The translations under genes were made by a program, and so were the position numbers. A stretch of DNA of 57,374 nt, from positions 1 through 57,374 of the forward strand of contig JAJZFQ010000012.1 of the NCBI GenBank assembly GCA_021805275.1, written 5' to 3'. Under the pieces are notes generated by a model. It did no database searches. It saw nothing but the letters and a program-made list of their open reading frames with translations, and was not told where the DNA came from. The DNA comes from Pseudomonadota bacterium. Its GTDB lineage: Bacteria; Pseudomonadota; Gammaproteobacteria; Steroidobacterales; Steroidobacteraceae. This document shows positions 8,515 to 17,378 of the stretch, piece by piece (position 1 is the stretch's first letter; each line of letters starts with the position of its first letter).

Positions 8515-9270
8515 ATGAGCCGAATCGCACTGATCACTGGCGCCAGCCGTGGCCTCGGCCGCAGTACGGCCATCGCCCTTGCCAGCCGGGGCGTCGACAT
8601 CATCGGCACCTATCACAGCCACCGGACCGAGGCAGAGGAGGCCAGCGCGGCCATCGCCGCCCTCGGCCGCAAGGCCGTCATGCTGCCCCTCGATGTCGGA
8701 CAGGCGGCAACCTTCGGGGCCTTCGCCGCCGAGGTCAAAACGGCGCTCGCGACGAGCTTCGGCCGGCCGAGCTTCGATTACCTCGTGAACAATGCCGGGA
8801 TGGGCGCTCACGCCCCCTTCGCCGAGACCACCGAGGCCCAGTTCGACAGCCTGATGAATGTCCATTTCAAAGGCGTGTTCTTTCTGACGCAGGCGCTGCT
8901 GCCTCACCTGACCGATGGCGGACGCATCGTCAATATCTCGAGCGGACTCGCGCGCTTCACCTTTCCCGGCTACGCGGCGTACGGTGCGATGAAGGGCGCC
9001 GTCGAAGTGCTCACCCGCTACCTGGCGCGGGAGCTCGGTGCGCGGGGCATTGCGGTCAACGTCGTTGCCCCTGGTGCGATCGCAACCGATTTCGGCGGCG
9101 GCCGCGTGCGCGACGACAAGGCGCTCAACGAGTTCGTTGCCTCCGTGACAGCGCTCGGCCGGGTCGGCGTGCCGCAGGACATCGGCCCGGCCGTTGCCGC
9201 CCTCCTTGGCGACGCCAACCGCTGGATCACCGGCCAGCGCATCGAGATCTCAGGGGGAATGTTCGTCTGA
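8515..9270 (+). CDS. Short-chain dehydrogenase/reductase (SDR)
   Basis: 251 residues from the ATG at 8515, preceded by CAGGAGAAAGTC; the open frame upstream is only shadow of the LysR gene. Classical SDR motifs are all present: cofactor loop TGASRGLG at 8-15, NNAG near 90-93, Ser140/Ser141 with YGAMK at 154-158 forming the catalytic set, and a C-terminal WITGQRIEISGGMFV. This is a FabG-like NAD(P)H-dependent oxidoreductase of cytoplasmic location. Substrate cannot be told from sequence. The context with a divergent LysR regulator suggests an inducible detoxification or catabolic step. Confidence 0.92.
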   Translation: MSRIALITGASRGLGRSTAIALASRGVDIIGTYHSHRTEAEEASAAIAALGRKAVMLPLDVGQAATFGAFAAEVKTALATSFGRPSFDYLVNNAGMGAHAPFAETTEAQFDSLMNVHFKGVFFLTQALLPHLTDGGRIVNISSGLARFTFPGYAAYGAMKGAVEVLTRYLARELGARGIAVNVVAPGAIATDFGGGRVRDDKALNEFVASVTALGRVGVPQDIGPAVAALLGDANRWITGQRIEISGGMFV

Positions 9271-9639
9271 GGGTGTTGTCCCCGGGGCTGCGCCCGATAG
9301 CGCGCCGCAGCGCCCGGTGAGGCATTCGCGCGACCCAGCGGCAGTGAGACGCTGACCGGCCGCAGTCCTGGGCGAGATGGTCGTGGAGGCGGCAATCATA
9401 TCTATAAGTTACTTCATAAAGTAATTATAATATATTGATAAGGCGTATTATTATTCTTCTTGCAACTCCCAGCTTCATTGCCACCCCGTGAGGCATCCCG
9501 CCGCTCGCCGCGAATCGATGTGTCATCATGTCTCGATGGCCGTCGCGCCGCGGTCCGCACGGATTCCGGAGCAACGCGGCGAGTCGCCGAGGCAACCCAC
9601 CGCCGTTGCAGCAGGCGGGTCGCGAGTGAGTGAGGATCG
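9271..9639. other. Intergenic region with AT-rich island
   Basis: No gene is visible. Around 9400-9460 the sequence drops to strongly AT-rich, including a 6-bp perfect hairpin TTACTT-CATA-AAGTAA (9409-9424) followed by TAATTATAATATATTG. This may hold a promoter, but it is more than 150 bp from the next gene, so I do not assign it. Confidence 0.4.
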
Positions 9640-10512
9640 ATGTGCGATCAAGATGACTTCGAGGCGATGGACTACGCCCGCAACGCCAAGCTGTCACGCC
9701 GACAATTCGGCGTCCTCGCCGCCGGCACCGGCCTGGTGTCGCTGTGGTCCCGGCGTGCACGCGCCGCAGAGGTGAGGGGTGCGTCGGTCACCGTTCGCAC
9801 GCCCGACGGGTTGTGCGATGCCTATTTCACTCATCCGCGCACCGGCGTGCACCCCGGCATCCTCATGTGGCCCGACATCTTCGGCCTGCGCCCGACCTTC
9901 GAGCGCATGGCCGATCGTCTTGCGGAGTCCGGATACGCTGTCCTGGTGGTCAATCCGTTCTACCGGACCGGGCGTGCCCCGACCTCCCCGCCCCACGCGG
10001 ACTTCAGCAATCCGGCGACGCGCTCGATGTTGCTCGATCTGATGCACACCCTGACGCCCGAGCACACCGTCACGGATGCCCGCGCATTCGTGCCGTGGCT
10101 AGACGAGCAACGCGCCGTAAGCCGGTCACGCAAGATGGCGAGCACCGGGTACTGCATGGGTGGTCCGTTCACCCTGCGCACCGCCGCGGCGTTCCCGGAG
10201 CGCATCGGCGCCGGTGCGACGTTTCATGGTGCCGCACTGGTCACTGACCGGCCCGACAGTCCGCACCGGCTCATTCCCCAGATCCGCGCTCAATATCTCA
10301 TGGCCATTGCGGCCAGCGACGATCGCAAGCAACCCGATGCCAAGCTGATCCTTCGCGAGGCCTTCGCGCGGGCGCACCTGGCGGCCGAGATCGAGGTCTA
10401 CCCGGGCACCCAGCACGGCTGGTGCGTACCGGATTCGCGCGTCTACGACGCGGTGCAGGCCGAGAAGGCGTGGGTCCGACAGCTCGTGCTGCTCAAGCGG
10501 GCGTTGGCCTGA
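9640..10512 (+). CDS. Tat-exported dienelactone hydrolase family protein
   Basis: 290 residues. The N-terminus carries a twin-arginine signal (LSRRQFGVLAAGTGLVSLWS, about residues 19-36) ending ARAAEV. The alpha/beta-hydrolase fold follows, with the dienelactone hydrolase triad recognisable as Cys172 in GYCMGG, Asp227 or Asp228 in AASDDRK and His259 in TQHGW. Members hydrolyse lactones and other esters; the true substrate here is unknown. Most relatives are cytoplasmic, so Tat export implies a periplasmic folded enzyme. A start at 9667 (MDYARN) would also keep the Tat signal. Confidence 0.87.
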   Translation: MCDQDDFEAMDYARNAKLSRRQFGVLAAGTGLVSLWSRRARAAEVRGASVTVRTPDGLCDAYFTHPRTGVHPGILMWPDIFGLRPTFERMADRLAESGYAVLVVNPFYRTGRAPTSPPHADFSNPATRSMLLDLMHTLTPEHTVTDARAFVPWLDEQRAVSRSRKMASTGYCMGGPFTLRTAAAFPERIGAGATFHGAALVTDRPDSPHRLIPQIRAQYLMAIAASDDRKQPDAKLILREAFARAHLAAEIEVYPGTQHGWCVPDSRVYDAVQAEKAWVRQLVLLKRALA

Positions 10513-10551
10513 TCTACCCGCGCGGGAAGCGCACGGGGCATCGTGATTGCC

Positions 10552-11694
10552 TCAATCAAATGCGACCTCGAAGTCCGGATCGACATGTTCAGCCCAGGCG
10601 AGCAGTCCGCCCTCCAGATGTCCCGGCGCGGTGATCCCGGCGCGCCGTGCCAGAGCGCAGGCGGCGAGGCTGCGCCCGCCGGAGCGGCAGATGAAGATCG
10701 GCGCATCGTCTGGCGCGAGCTCCGCGATACGCCGTTCGAGCTCGCCGAGCGGAATGTTGCGCGCGCCTGGCAGATGCCGTGCGGCGAACTCCCAAGACTC
10801 GCGCACATCGACCAGCACAAGGGGGGCGCCGTGCCCTGCGCCCGCATCCAGCAACGCCCTCAGCCCGATGGCACTCAGCCGTCGCGGCGGCTCCAATCCG
10901 TCAGACCCGCACACCGCGCCGCTATCCTCCAGGACCGTGATCTCGGCCGCATCGCCGCAGGCGCGGCAGTCATTGCGGCGGCTCACCGGCAGCTCGACGA
11001 ACGTCACCGTCAGCGCGTCGTACGTCAGCAGCCGGCCGACCAGCGGCTCACCGGCAGCGCTCGCCAGCTTCACCGCCTCGCTCGCCTGCAGCGTGCCGAG
11101 CACCCCGGGCAAGACCCCGAGCACGCCGGCGTCGGCGCAGCTCGCCACGGTTCCCTCGGGCACGCTCGGAAACAGGCATCGGTAGCACGGTCCCTTGCCC
11201 GGGATGTAGGTCATCGCCTGACCTTCGAACCGGTGAACGGCTGCCGTGACGAGCGGCTTGCCGAGCAGAACACACGCGTCGTTGACCAGGTAGCGGGTAG
11301 TGAGCCGGTCGCTGCCGTCGAGCACGATGTCGTACTCGCCGATGATCTGGCGCACGTTGTCCGTGCGCAGGGTCAGCGCGTGAGCCCGCACCTCAATGTC
11401 CGGATTCAGGGCGAGCAGCCGCTCCCGGGCGACCTCAACCTTCAACCGTCCCACGTCCGCACTGGCAAACAGGACCTGCCGCTGCAGGTTCGACAGCTCC
11501 ACGCGATCGAAATCCACCAGGCCGAGTGTGCCGATGCCCGCGGCCGCCAGATAAAGCGCAGCCGGGCAGCCGAGTCCTCCCGTGCCGACTACCAGCACGC
11601 GCGCGGCCTTCAGCCGTTGCTGGCCGGACAGTCCGATCTCGGGCAGATTCAGGTGCCGCTGGTAGCGTGCCCGCTCCTCGGCCGACAGCCCCAT
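10552..11694 (-). CDS. moeB: ThiF/MoeB-type E1 enzyme fused to rhodanese
   Basis: 380 residues. The adenylating domain has the nucleotide loop VVGTGGLGC (35-43), DFDRVELSNLQRQ, active-site Cys186 in VASCADAG, and both zinc pairs, CYRC (170-173) and CRAC (243-246). A rhodanese domain follows from about 270, with sulfur-carrying Cys336 in ICRSGGRS. Proteins of this MoeZ/MOCS3 layout adenylate the C-terminal Gly-Gly of a small carrier and convert it to a thiocarboxylate. The carrier is most likely the MoaD-like protein encoded just upstream (3-bp gap). Whether it serves molybdopterin, cysteine or another sulfur pathway is open, so the symbol is tentative. Confidence 0.88.
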   Translation of the reverse strand: MGLSAEERARYQRHLNLPEIGLSGQQRLKAARVLVVGTGGLGCPAALYLAAAGIGTLGLVDFDRVELSNLQRQVLFASADVGRLKVEVARERLLALNPDIEVRAHALTLRTDNVRQIIGEYDIVLDGSDRLTTRYLVNDACVLLGKPLVTAAVHRFEGQAMTYIPGKGPCYRCLFPSVPEGTVASCADAGVLGVLPGVLGTLQASEAVKLASAAGEPLVGRLLTYDALTVTFVELPVSRRNDCRACGDAAEITVLEDSGAVCGSDGLEPPRRLSAIGLRALLDAGAGHGAPLVLVDVRESWEFAARHLPGARNIPLGELERRIAELAPDDAPIFICRSGGRSLAACALARRAGITAPGHLEGGLLAWAEHVDPDFEVAFD

Positions 11695-11697
11695 CGC

Positions 11698-11964
11698 TCA
11701 GCCTCCGGTCAGCGCGCAGATCACGTGCACGGTGTCGCCGGCGAGCACCGGTTCGGCGAGCTCGCCGACTTCACGGGTGTTGACGTAGAAGCGGATGTGC
11801 GGGCGGACGCGTTCCTGCTCGTCGACGACACGGAAGCGGATCCCGGCGAAGCGGCCGTCCAGGCTCGAAAGCACCTCGGCGAGCGTCGTACCCTCGGCCT
11901 CGACGCGCTGCGCGCCCCGGGTGTAGGAGCGTAACGGGCTCGGAATGCGGACCGTGCAGCTCAT
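11698..11964 (-). CDS. MoaD/ThiS-like ubiquitin-fold sulfur carrier
   Basis: 88 residues with the beta-grasp pattern (MSCTVRIPSPLRSYTRGAQR ... GTTLAEVLSSLDGRFAG ... NTREVGELAEPVLAGDTVHV) and the diagnostic C-terminal Gly-Gly (ICALTGG). The terminal glycine would be adenylated and thiocarboxylated by the E1-rhodanese enzyme immediately downstream. The spacing of 3 bp makes them co-translated. It is upstream-flanked, 21 bp away, by an Asp-box propeller gene. The segment GIRFRVVDEQERVRPHIRFYVN resembles the carrier subgroup related to CysO/MoaD. Confidence 0.88.
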   Translation of the reverse strand: MSCTVRIPSPLRSYTRGAQRVEAEGTTLAEVLSSLDGRFAGIRFRVVDEQERVRPHIRFYVNTREVGELAEPVLAGDTVHVICALTGG

Positions 11965-11985
11965 GGGGCAATGACGCGGCGGCGC

Positions 11986-13098
11986 CTAGCTGGCATGCGT
12001 CACGGAGTAGATCTCCGGCAGGTGGCGCGCAATGCACCGCCAGGCCTCGCCGTCGTTCGTGCTCGCCCACACTTCCCCGCCGGTCGTGCCGAAGTACAGC
12101 CCGACCCGCGGGACCCGGCCGTCGGTGCACATCGCCTGGCGCAGCACCGTGAGCCAGGCCTGCGATTTCGGTAGCCCGGTATCGAGTCGGCGCCATCGCT
12201 TGCCGCCGTCCGTGGTGCGAAACACCGCCGGGCGGCCGTCGATCGAGGTGCGTGGCCAGACCGTCTGCCCGTCCATCGGAAGGACCCACGCGGTATCCGG
12301 ATCGGTCGGATGAAGGACGATCGGAAAGCCGATGTCCCCGATGCGCTTGGGCATGGCCCGCCCGATGCGCACCCAGCGTCGCGCGGGACGGTCGAGCCGG
12401 TAGATGCCACAGTGATTCTGCTGGTAGAGCCGCTCGGGCGCGAGCGGATGCAGTGCGAGGCAGTGCGGGTCGTGTCCGAACGGTGCCCGGGGGTCGGGGA
12501 GGAAATCCGCAGCGCAACCTTCGTTGAGGGGCGTCCAATCTGCGCCGCCGCCGAGCGACTCGAACACCCCGCCGGAGGAAATCGCCAGGTACAGGTGTCT
12601 CGGATCGCGGGGATCGACGATGATCGAGTGCAGCAATTCGCCATCGGGCGTGCCGAAGCCCACCCACTTCGGGCGCATCGGATGATCGTTGAAGCCTGCC
12701 ACCGGTTCCCAGCGCTCCCCGCCGTCCTCGCTGCGGAACAGACCGGCCGGGGAGGAACCGGCGTACCAGCTGCCGGGCTCGCTGGCGTGACCGGGTGTGA
12801 GCCAGAAGACTTTCTGCACCGCGCGAGGCGCTTGCCCGTCGGTCGCCCGGCGAAACGCCGGTGGCTGTGCCGCTTCGCGCCACGTGCGCCCGCGGTCGCC
12901 GGAACGGAACACCGTCGGTCCGAGGTGCCCGGTCTTGGCCGCGATCAACACCGTGCGCGGATCCCGGGGATCCTGGACGATGTGATGAATGATGTGCCCG
13001 AGGAACTGTGGGCCCGATAGCTTCCAGCTTCGCCGGCGTCCGTCCGGGCGAAGCATGAAGGCACCCTTGCGTGTCCCGATCCACAACCTCGAGGCCAT
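11986..13098 (-). CDS. Asp-box (BNR) repeat beta-propeller protein
   Basis: 370 residues from the ATG at 13098 (MASRLWIGTRKGAFML); longer starts only add low-complexity sequence. There is no signal peptide, so it is probably cytoplasmic. At least four Asp-boxes of the SxDxGxxW type are visible (RSGDRGRTW, RSEDGGERW, TTDGGKRW, STNDGEAW), giving a sialidase-like or photosystem-assembly-like propeller. Enzymatic activity is not evident. It is the first gene of a three-gene unit with the MoaD-like carrier and its E1 enzyme, which suggests it either is modified by or assists that sulfur-transfer pair; this is inference. Confidence 0.83.
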   Translation of the reverse strand: MASRLWIGTRKGAFMLRPDGRRRSWKLSGPQFLGHIIHHIVQDPRDPRTVLIAAKTGHLGPTVFRSGDRGRTWREAAQPPAFRRATDGQAPRAVQKVFWLTPGHASEPGSWYAGSSPAGLFRSEDGGERWEPVAGFNDHPMRPKWVGFGTPDGELLHSIIVDPRDPRHLYLAISSGGVFESLGGGADWTPLNEGCAADFLPDPRAPFGHDPHCLALHPLAPERLYQQNHCGIYRLDRPARRWVRIGRAMPKRIGDIGFPIVLHPTDPDTAWVLPMDGQTVWPRTSIDGRPAVFRTTDGGKRWRRLDTGLPKSQAWLTVLRQAMCTDGRVPRVGLYFGTTGGEVWASTNDGEAWRCIARHLPEIYSVTHAS

Positions 13099-13488
13099 GA
13101 CATAGAGCATCCCAGCGCGCGGCCGTGAGGTCAACCGCAGTGGGCGCGAGACTCGAGCGGACGGTCGCAGCGCAAGGGCTCCGGCACCGGGGTAGGAGGG
13201 CCGCGGCGCACCGGCCCGGCAGTCCGTGAGGACGCGTGCGCGTGTGGATATCGGCATGATTCGCATGCATGGCTGCGAGCACCGGCCTGACCGCTCATGC
13301 ATGGCCGAGGCGGCCCGGTCGCGGACAGCCGCAGGTCGCGAGGACCGGTTCGGTCCTTCCCGGGGCGGGTCCGAAGTTCTACTTATTGACCCTCACCTTC
13401 CCTTCCCTGATTTTGTATCGCACTACGAGGTAGATGCCTGGCACGGGCAAGACTTGCGCACGCAGGCACCCGCACGAGGAGAACGACG
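13099..13488. other. Intergenic region upstream of norZ
   Basis: A divergent gap between the Asp-box gene and norZ. A TTGACC hexamer at 13386-13391 followed by a T-rich patch near 13409-13418 could form a weak promoter for norZ. I looked for NsrR-, FNR- and NorR-type dyads and saw none that were convincing. The rest holds nothing I can name. Confidence 0.35.
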
Positions 13489-15819
13489 ATGGCGGTTGAG
13501 GTTAGACGGTCCGCGGGCGGCCAGGAGGATGCGCTCGGCACTGTGCTGAAGTGGACGCTGCTGCTGGTCGCACTCGCCACCTTTGCGCTGCTCGGATGGG
13601 CCACCGAGCAAACTTACCAGCTCGCACCACCGACGCCGGTCCGCTTCGTCGCGCCCGACGGTATCACCGTGCTCACCGCGGCGGACATCGTCGCGGGCAA
13701 GGCCGGCTTTCAACACGCCGATCTGATGGATTACGGCAGTCTCTACGGCATGGGTTCGTATTTCGGCGAGGACTACACGGCCTCGAACCTGGTCAAGCTC
13801 GCCGCGCTGAGCGAGGACGCTCTCGCCGCCGAGCGCTTCGGCAAGCCGTTCGCCGCCCTCGCGAGCGGCGACCGGTACGAGATCAAGACCACCATGCAAC
13901 ACGACCTGCAGGGCATCGAGCTGACCCAGCCGGTGGTGACGCTGCCGGCGGCGGTGGCGACGGCGATCGGCACCCTCAGGGTCCGGATCGCCGACGCGCT
14001 GCTGAAGTCGGACTACGCCAAGGGCTGGACCGGAGCGCGCAGCCTCGATCCGGTAACCGCGTCCCAGACGGCCGATTTTCTCATCTACGCCTCGATCACC
14101 ACGGTCGCCCGCCGCCCCGGAGGCGTGGCCTCCTGGACGCAGAACTGGCCTTACGAGCCCCTGGTCGGCAATACACCCACCACGAGCACGTTCATCTGGA
14201 CCTGGGTCAGTATCGGCTTCACGTTCTTCGCTTTCGGCGCGGTGATCTTTCTGTACGAGCGCTACATCCACCGCGCCGATACCGGGATCATGGAGCCCGC
14301 GCTGGCCTTCCATCCGCTGACTGCGAGTCAGCGGCGCATCGGCAAGTACTTCCTGGTCGTCGCTGGCGTGTTGCTGCTGCAGGTCCTTGCCGGCACTGTG
14401 CTCGCGCATTACTACGCGGACCGGAGCGGCTTCTACGGCATTGCCGTGGATCACTTCCTGCCGTTCAACTTCGTGCGCGACGTGCACATCCAGTTGCCCA
14501 TCGTTTGGATCGGCCTGTCGTGGATCGGAGCCGGACTGTTCCTCGCCCCGACCATCGGACGGGCCGAGCCGAAGAGCCAGGCATGGCTGGTCGATGCGCT
14601 GTTCTGGGCGACGCTCGCCATCGTGATCGGCGCCCTCGCCGGCAATTACCTTGCCATCATGGGCTACCTGCGCCAGGGCTGGTTCTGGTTCGGCGAGCAG
14701 GGCCTCTCCTACATCCAGCTCGGACGGGCCTGGCAGATTGGATTCTTCGCCGGGCTGGCGATCTGGAGCGTGTTGATGTTCCGCGCGCTCTGGCCGACTC
14801 GCGCCGCCGCGCGCGAGGCGGCGCGCGCATTCTGGTCCGGGCGTATCCGCCTCGAGCATCTGCTGTGGGCCTCGACGGCCAACATCGCGCTGCTGTACGT
14901 GTTCGGCATGATTCCCCTCACCGGCATCGAGAAGTCCTTCACCATCACCGACTTCTGGCGCTGGTGGGTCGTGCACTTGTGGGTGGAGCAGTCCTTCGAG
15001 TTCTTTGCCGCCGCCCTCAGCGCCTACCTACTCATGGTCACCGGGCTGGTCTCGCGGCGGCTGTCCGAGCGGGCCGTGTACCTCGAGCTCATCCTGATTT
15101 TCCTCGGCGGGGTGCTCGGCACCGGTCACCATATGTACTGGGTGGGCGAGCCGGGCCTGTGGGTATCGGTCGGCTCGATGTTCTCCTTCATCGAGGTGCT
15201 GCCGCTGCTGCTGCTGGTCATCGAGGCGATCGGACAGCATCGGCTCATCAAGGACAAGGGCGATTTTCCCTACGGACTCGCCTACCTCTACGTCCTCGGC
15301 GCCGCGTTCTGGAACTTCGTCGGTGCCGGAGTGTTCGGCGGCGGCACGCTCAACGCCCCGCTCGTCAATTACTACGAGCATGGGACCTTCCTGACGCTCA
15401 ATCACGCCCATACCGCGCTGTTCGGCGCCTTCGGCCTGCTCGGCATTGGGCTGGTCTACTTCTGTCTACGCTACGCCGCCGCCGATCGACAGCCGTTCAG
15501 TGAGACCGCCGGCCGCTGGGCGTTCTGGCTGTACAACGCCGGGCTCGTGCTGTGGATCGTGTTCAATTTCTTTCCCGTCGGCTGGCCCCAGCTCGCCGCG
15601 GTCTACGAGCATGGCTATGCGTACGCGCGCAGTCAGGCTTTCTATGAAACGACCGCCTTCTGGCAATGGATGCGCATGCCCGGCGACATCGTGTTCGCCG
15701 CCGGCGCACTGTTGATGGCCTGGGACTTCCTCAGGAAGCTGCGGCTCCTGCGGCCTCGCCCCGCCGCGTTCGACGGCCCGGGTTCCCTCGCACCGCAGCC
15801 GCAGCGGGAGGCCCGCTGA
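13489..15819 (+). CDS. norZ: Quinol-dependent nitric oxide reductase (qNOR)
   Basis: 776 residues, the length of single-subunit qNOR. An N-terminal helix and a periplasmic domain (to about residue 230) replace the NorC subunit; about a dozen membrane helices follow. Catalytic residues are visible: His496 and Glu500 in HLWVEQ, His547-His548 in GTGHHMYW, Glu569 in FIEVLP, and heme ligands His639/His641 in NHAHTALFG. It reduces 2 NO to N2O with electrons from quinol in the inner membrane. Both FeB histidines are kept, so this is a reductase, not an NO dismutase. The usual Gly after Glu500 is Gln501 followed by Ser. The start has AGGAG-like GAGGAGAACGACG before it. nnrS follows by 2 bp. Confidence 0.93.
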   Translation: MAVEVRRSAGGQEDALGTVLKWTLLLVALATFALLGWATEQTYQLAPPTPVRFVAPDGITVLTAADIVAGKAGFQHADLMDYGSLYGMGSYFGEDYTASNLVKLAALSEDALAAERFGKPFAALASGDRYEIKTTMQHDLQGIELTQPVVTLPAAVATAIGTLRVRIADALLKSDYAKGWTGARSLDPVTASQTADFLIYASITTVARRPGGVASWTQNWPYEPLVGNTPTTSTFIWTWVSIGFTFFAFGAVIFLYERYIHRADTGIMEPALAFHPLTASQRRIGKYFLVVAGVLLLQVLAGTVLAHYYADRSGFYGIAVDHFLPFNFVRDVHIQLPIVWIGLSWIGAGLFLAPTIGRAEPKSQAWLVDALFWATLAIVIGALAGNYLAIMGYLRQGWFWFGEQGLSYIQLGRAWQIGFFAGLAIWSVLMFRALWPTRAAAREAARAFWSGRIRLEHLLWASTANIALLYVFGMIPLTGIEKSFTITDFWRWWVVHLWVEQSFEFFAAALSAYLLMVTGLVSRRLSERAVYLELILIFLGGVLGTGHHMYWVGEPGLWVSVGSMFSFIEVLPLLLLVIEAIGQHRLIKDKGDFPYGLAYLYVLGAAFWNFVGAGVFGGGTLNAPLVNYYEHGTFLTLNHAHTALFGAFGLLGIGLVYFCLRYAAADRQPFSETAGRWAFWLYNAGLVLWIVFNFFPVGWPQLAAVYEHGYAYARSQAFYETTAFWQWMRMPGDIVFAAGALLMAWDFLRKLRLLRPRPAAFDGPGSLAPQPQREAR

Positions 15820-15821
15820 GC

Positions 15822-17039
15822 ATGCGCCGCACTGCGAGCGTAGGGGGTGCAGGGGCGGCCGGGCCCGCGGCGGCCCCGGCACCCTCGCCCCTGCTGTCCT
15901 ACGGGTTCCGGCCGTTCTTCCTCGCCGCCGCGCTGTGGGCCGCCCTCGCCCTCGCGTTGTGGATGGCGATGCTGGCGCTCGGAGTGACGCTGCCGAGCCG
16001 GCTCGATCCGCTCGAGTGGCACATCCACGAGATGCTGTTCGGATTCGTGCCGGCCGCGGTCGCGGGCTTTCTGCTCACCGCCCTGGCGAACTGGACGGGC
16101 CGCGCGCCGGTGAGCGGCGCTCGGCTCGGGTTGCTGCTCGGCCTGTGGATCGCCGCACGGCTCGCCGCGCTGCTCAGTGCCTTCCTCCCCGTGGGCGTTG
16201 CCATCGCGATCGACATGGCCTTTCCGGCGGCGCTGGTCGCGACCGTCGCGCACGAGCTGCTCGCGGCGCGCAACCGGCGCAATTACCTCATGATCGCGCC
16301 GGTCACCGTGCTCGCTGTAGCGCAGCTGTTGATGGATCTCGGCGCCCTGGACGGGATCGACAATCTCGCCGGCTATGGTTGGCGGCTCGGACTTGCCGCC
16401 ATCGTCATCCTGATCTCCGTCGTCGGCGGGCGCATCGTGCCGAGCTTCACGCGCAACTGGCTGATGCAGCGCGGCGCTGCGCGGCTGCCCGCCATGCCGG
16501 GCCGGCTCGATCGGTGGGCACAGTCGCTGCTGCACACCGCGCTGGTGGCCTGGGTGATCTTCCCGGCCGACCGGCCGACCGCGGTCCTGCTGCTCGCCGG
16601 GGCCTCGCTCAGTCTCTGGCGCGTGCTGCGCTGGCGAACAGCGGCGACACGTGCCGAGCCGCTGCTGCTGATCCTGCACATCGGTTACGCCTGGTTGGTG
16701 CTCGGGGTGGCCGCGCTCGGCGTCGCAGCACTGGAGCCGGCCTTTCCGCTGCCCGCGGCCATCCACGCGCTCACCGCCGGTGCCATCGGCACGATGATCC
16801 TCGGGGTCATGACCCGGGTCAGCCGGGGGCACACCGGTCGGGCCCTCGCCGCCGACCGGAGCACCGTTTCGATCTACGTCCTGGTCGTTCTCGCCGCAGG
16901 GCTGCGCATTGCCGCGGCGCTGCCGAGTGCTGCCGCGGGCGATCTGCTGCAGGCGGCCGCGGCACTGTGGATCGGCGCGTTCGGATTGTTCGCCGTGCGC
17001 TACGCGCCGCTGCTGCTGCGTCCACGCCGCGGGGGCTGA
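15822..17039 (+). CDS. nnrS: NnrS family heme/copper membrane protein
   Basis: 405 residues from the ATG at 15822, 2 bp after the norZ stop; the longer open frame upstream only overlaps norZ. About twelve hydrophobic helices are seen. NnrS hallmarks include the early SYGFRPFFL, WHIHEMLFGF with paired histidines, GGRIVPSFTRNWL and GTMILGVMTRVSRGHTGR. NnrS proteins protect against nitrosative stress and are regularly co-expressed with NO reductase; the exact chemistry is not settled. Tight spacing shows an operon with norZ. Confidence 0.93.
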   Translation: MRRTASVGGAGAAGPAAAPAPSPLLSYGFRPFFLAAALWAALALALWMAMLALGVTLPSRLDPLEWHIHEMLFGFVPAAVAGFLLTALANWTGRAPVSGARLGLLLGLWIAARLAALLSAFLPVGVAIAIDMAFPAALVATVAHELLAARNRRNYLMIAPVTVLAVAQLLMDLGALDGIDNLAGYGWRLGLAAIVILISVVGGRIVPSFTRNWLMQRGAARLPAMPGRLDRWAQSLLHTALVAWVIFPADRPTAVLLLAGASLSLWRVLRWRTAATRAEPLLLILHIGYAWLVLGVAALGVAALEPAFPLPAAIHALTAGAIGTMILGVMTRVSRGHTGRALAADRSTVSIYVLVVLAAGLRIAAALPSAAAGDLLQAAAALWIGAFGLFAVRYAPLLLRPRRGG

Positions 17040-17378
17040 TTCGCACCTTGCGGACTGTCCGGGCGCGCTGCGGCCGCGGGAGCGCGAACGCAGCGCGAGG
17101 CGTGCTGTTCCACAACCGGGACACCGCTCAGCCCCTCGGTTCTCGAGCGAGGCAACGCGCCATGAAATCATGGTAGCGTGCGCCCGTCATCCGCAGAGTT
17201 ACCGATGGCGGGGCGCCCCGTTGAGTGAGTCAATGAGGCCGCCGGAAGCCGAACGGGGCGCACTGGATCCCGACACTGCCGGGTGACTGTCCTCGATGGA
17301 CATCGGACCGGGCAGGCGTGCCGCTGCCGGATCGGCAGACGGGCATCGAGTTCGCAACCTCCGAACGCGCGTGGGCCG
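17040..17378. other. Intergenic region upstream of ndh
   Basis: No gene is seen. A short perfect dyad CCATGA-AA-TCATGG lies at 17160-17173 and an imperfect TTGAGTGAGTCAA near 17221. Neither matches a known operator closely enough to call. Confidence 0.4.

Noticed and set aside
13489..15819. NO dismutase instead of NO reductase
   Set aside because: Both FeB histidines (His547, His548) and Glu500 are present; the changes linked with dismutases are not seen.
17221..17235. TTGAGTGAGTCAA as an FNR/DNR site for ndh
   Set aside because: The spacing and inner bases differ from TTGAT-N4-ATCAA; the match is too loose.
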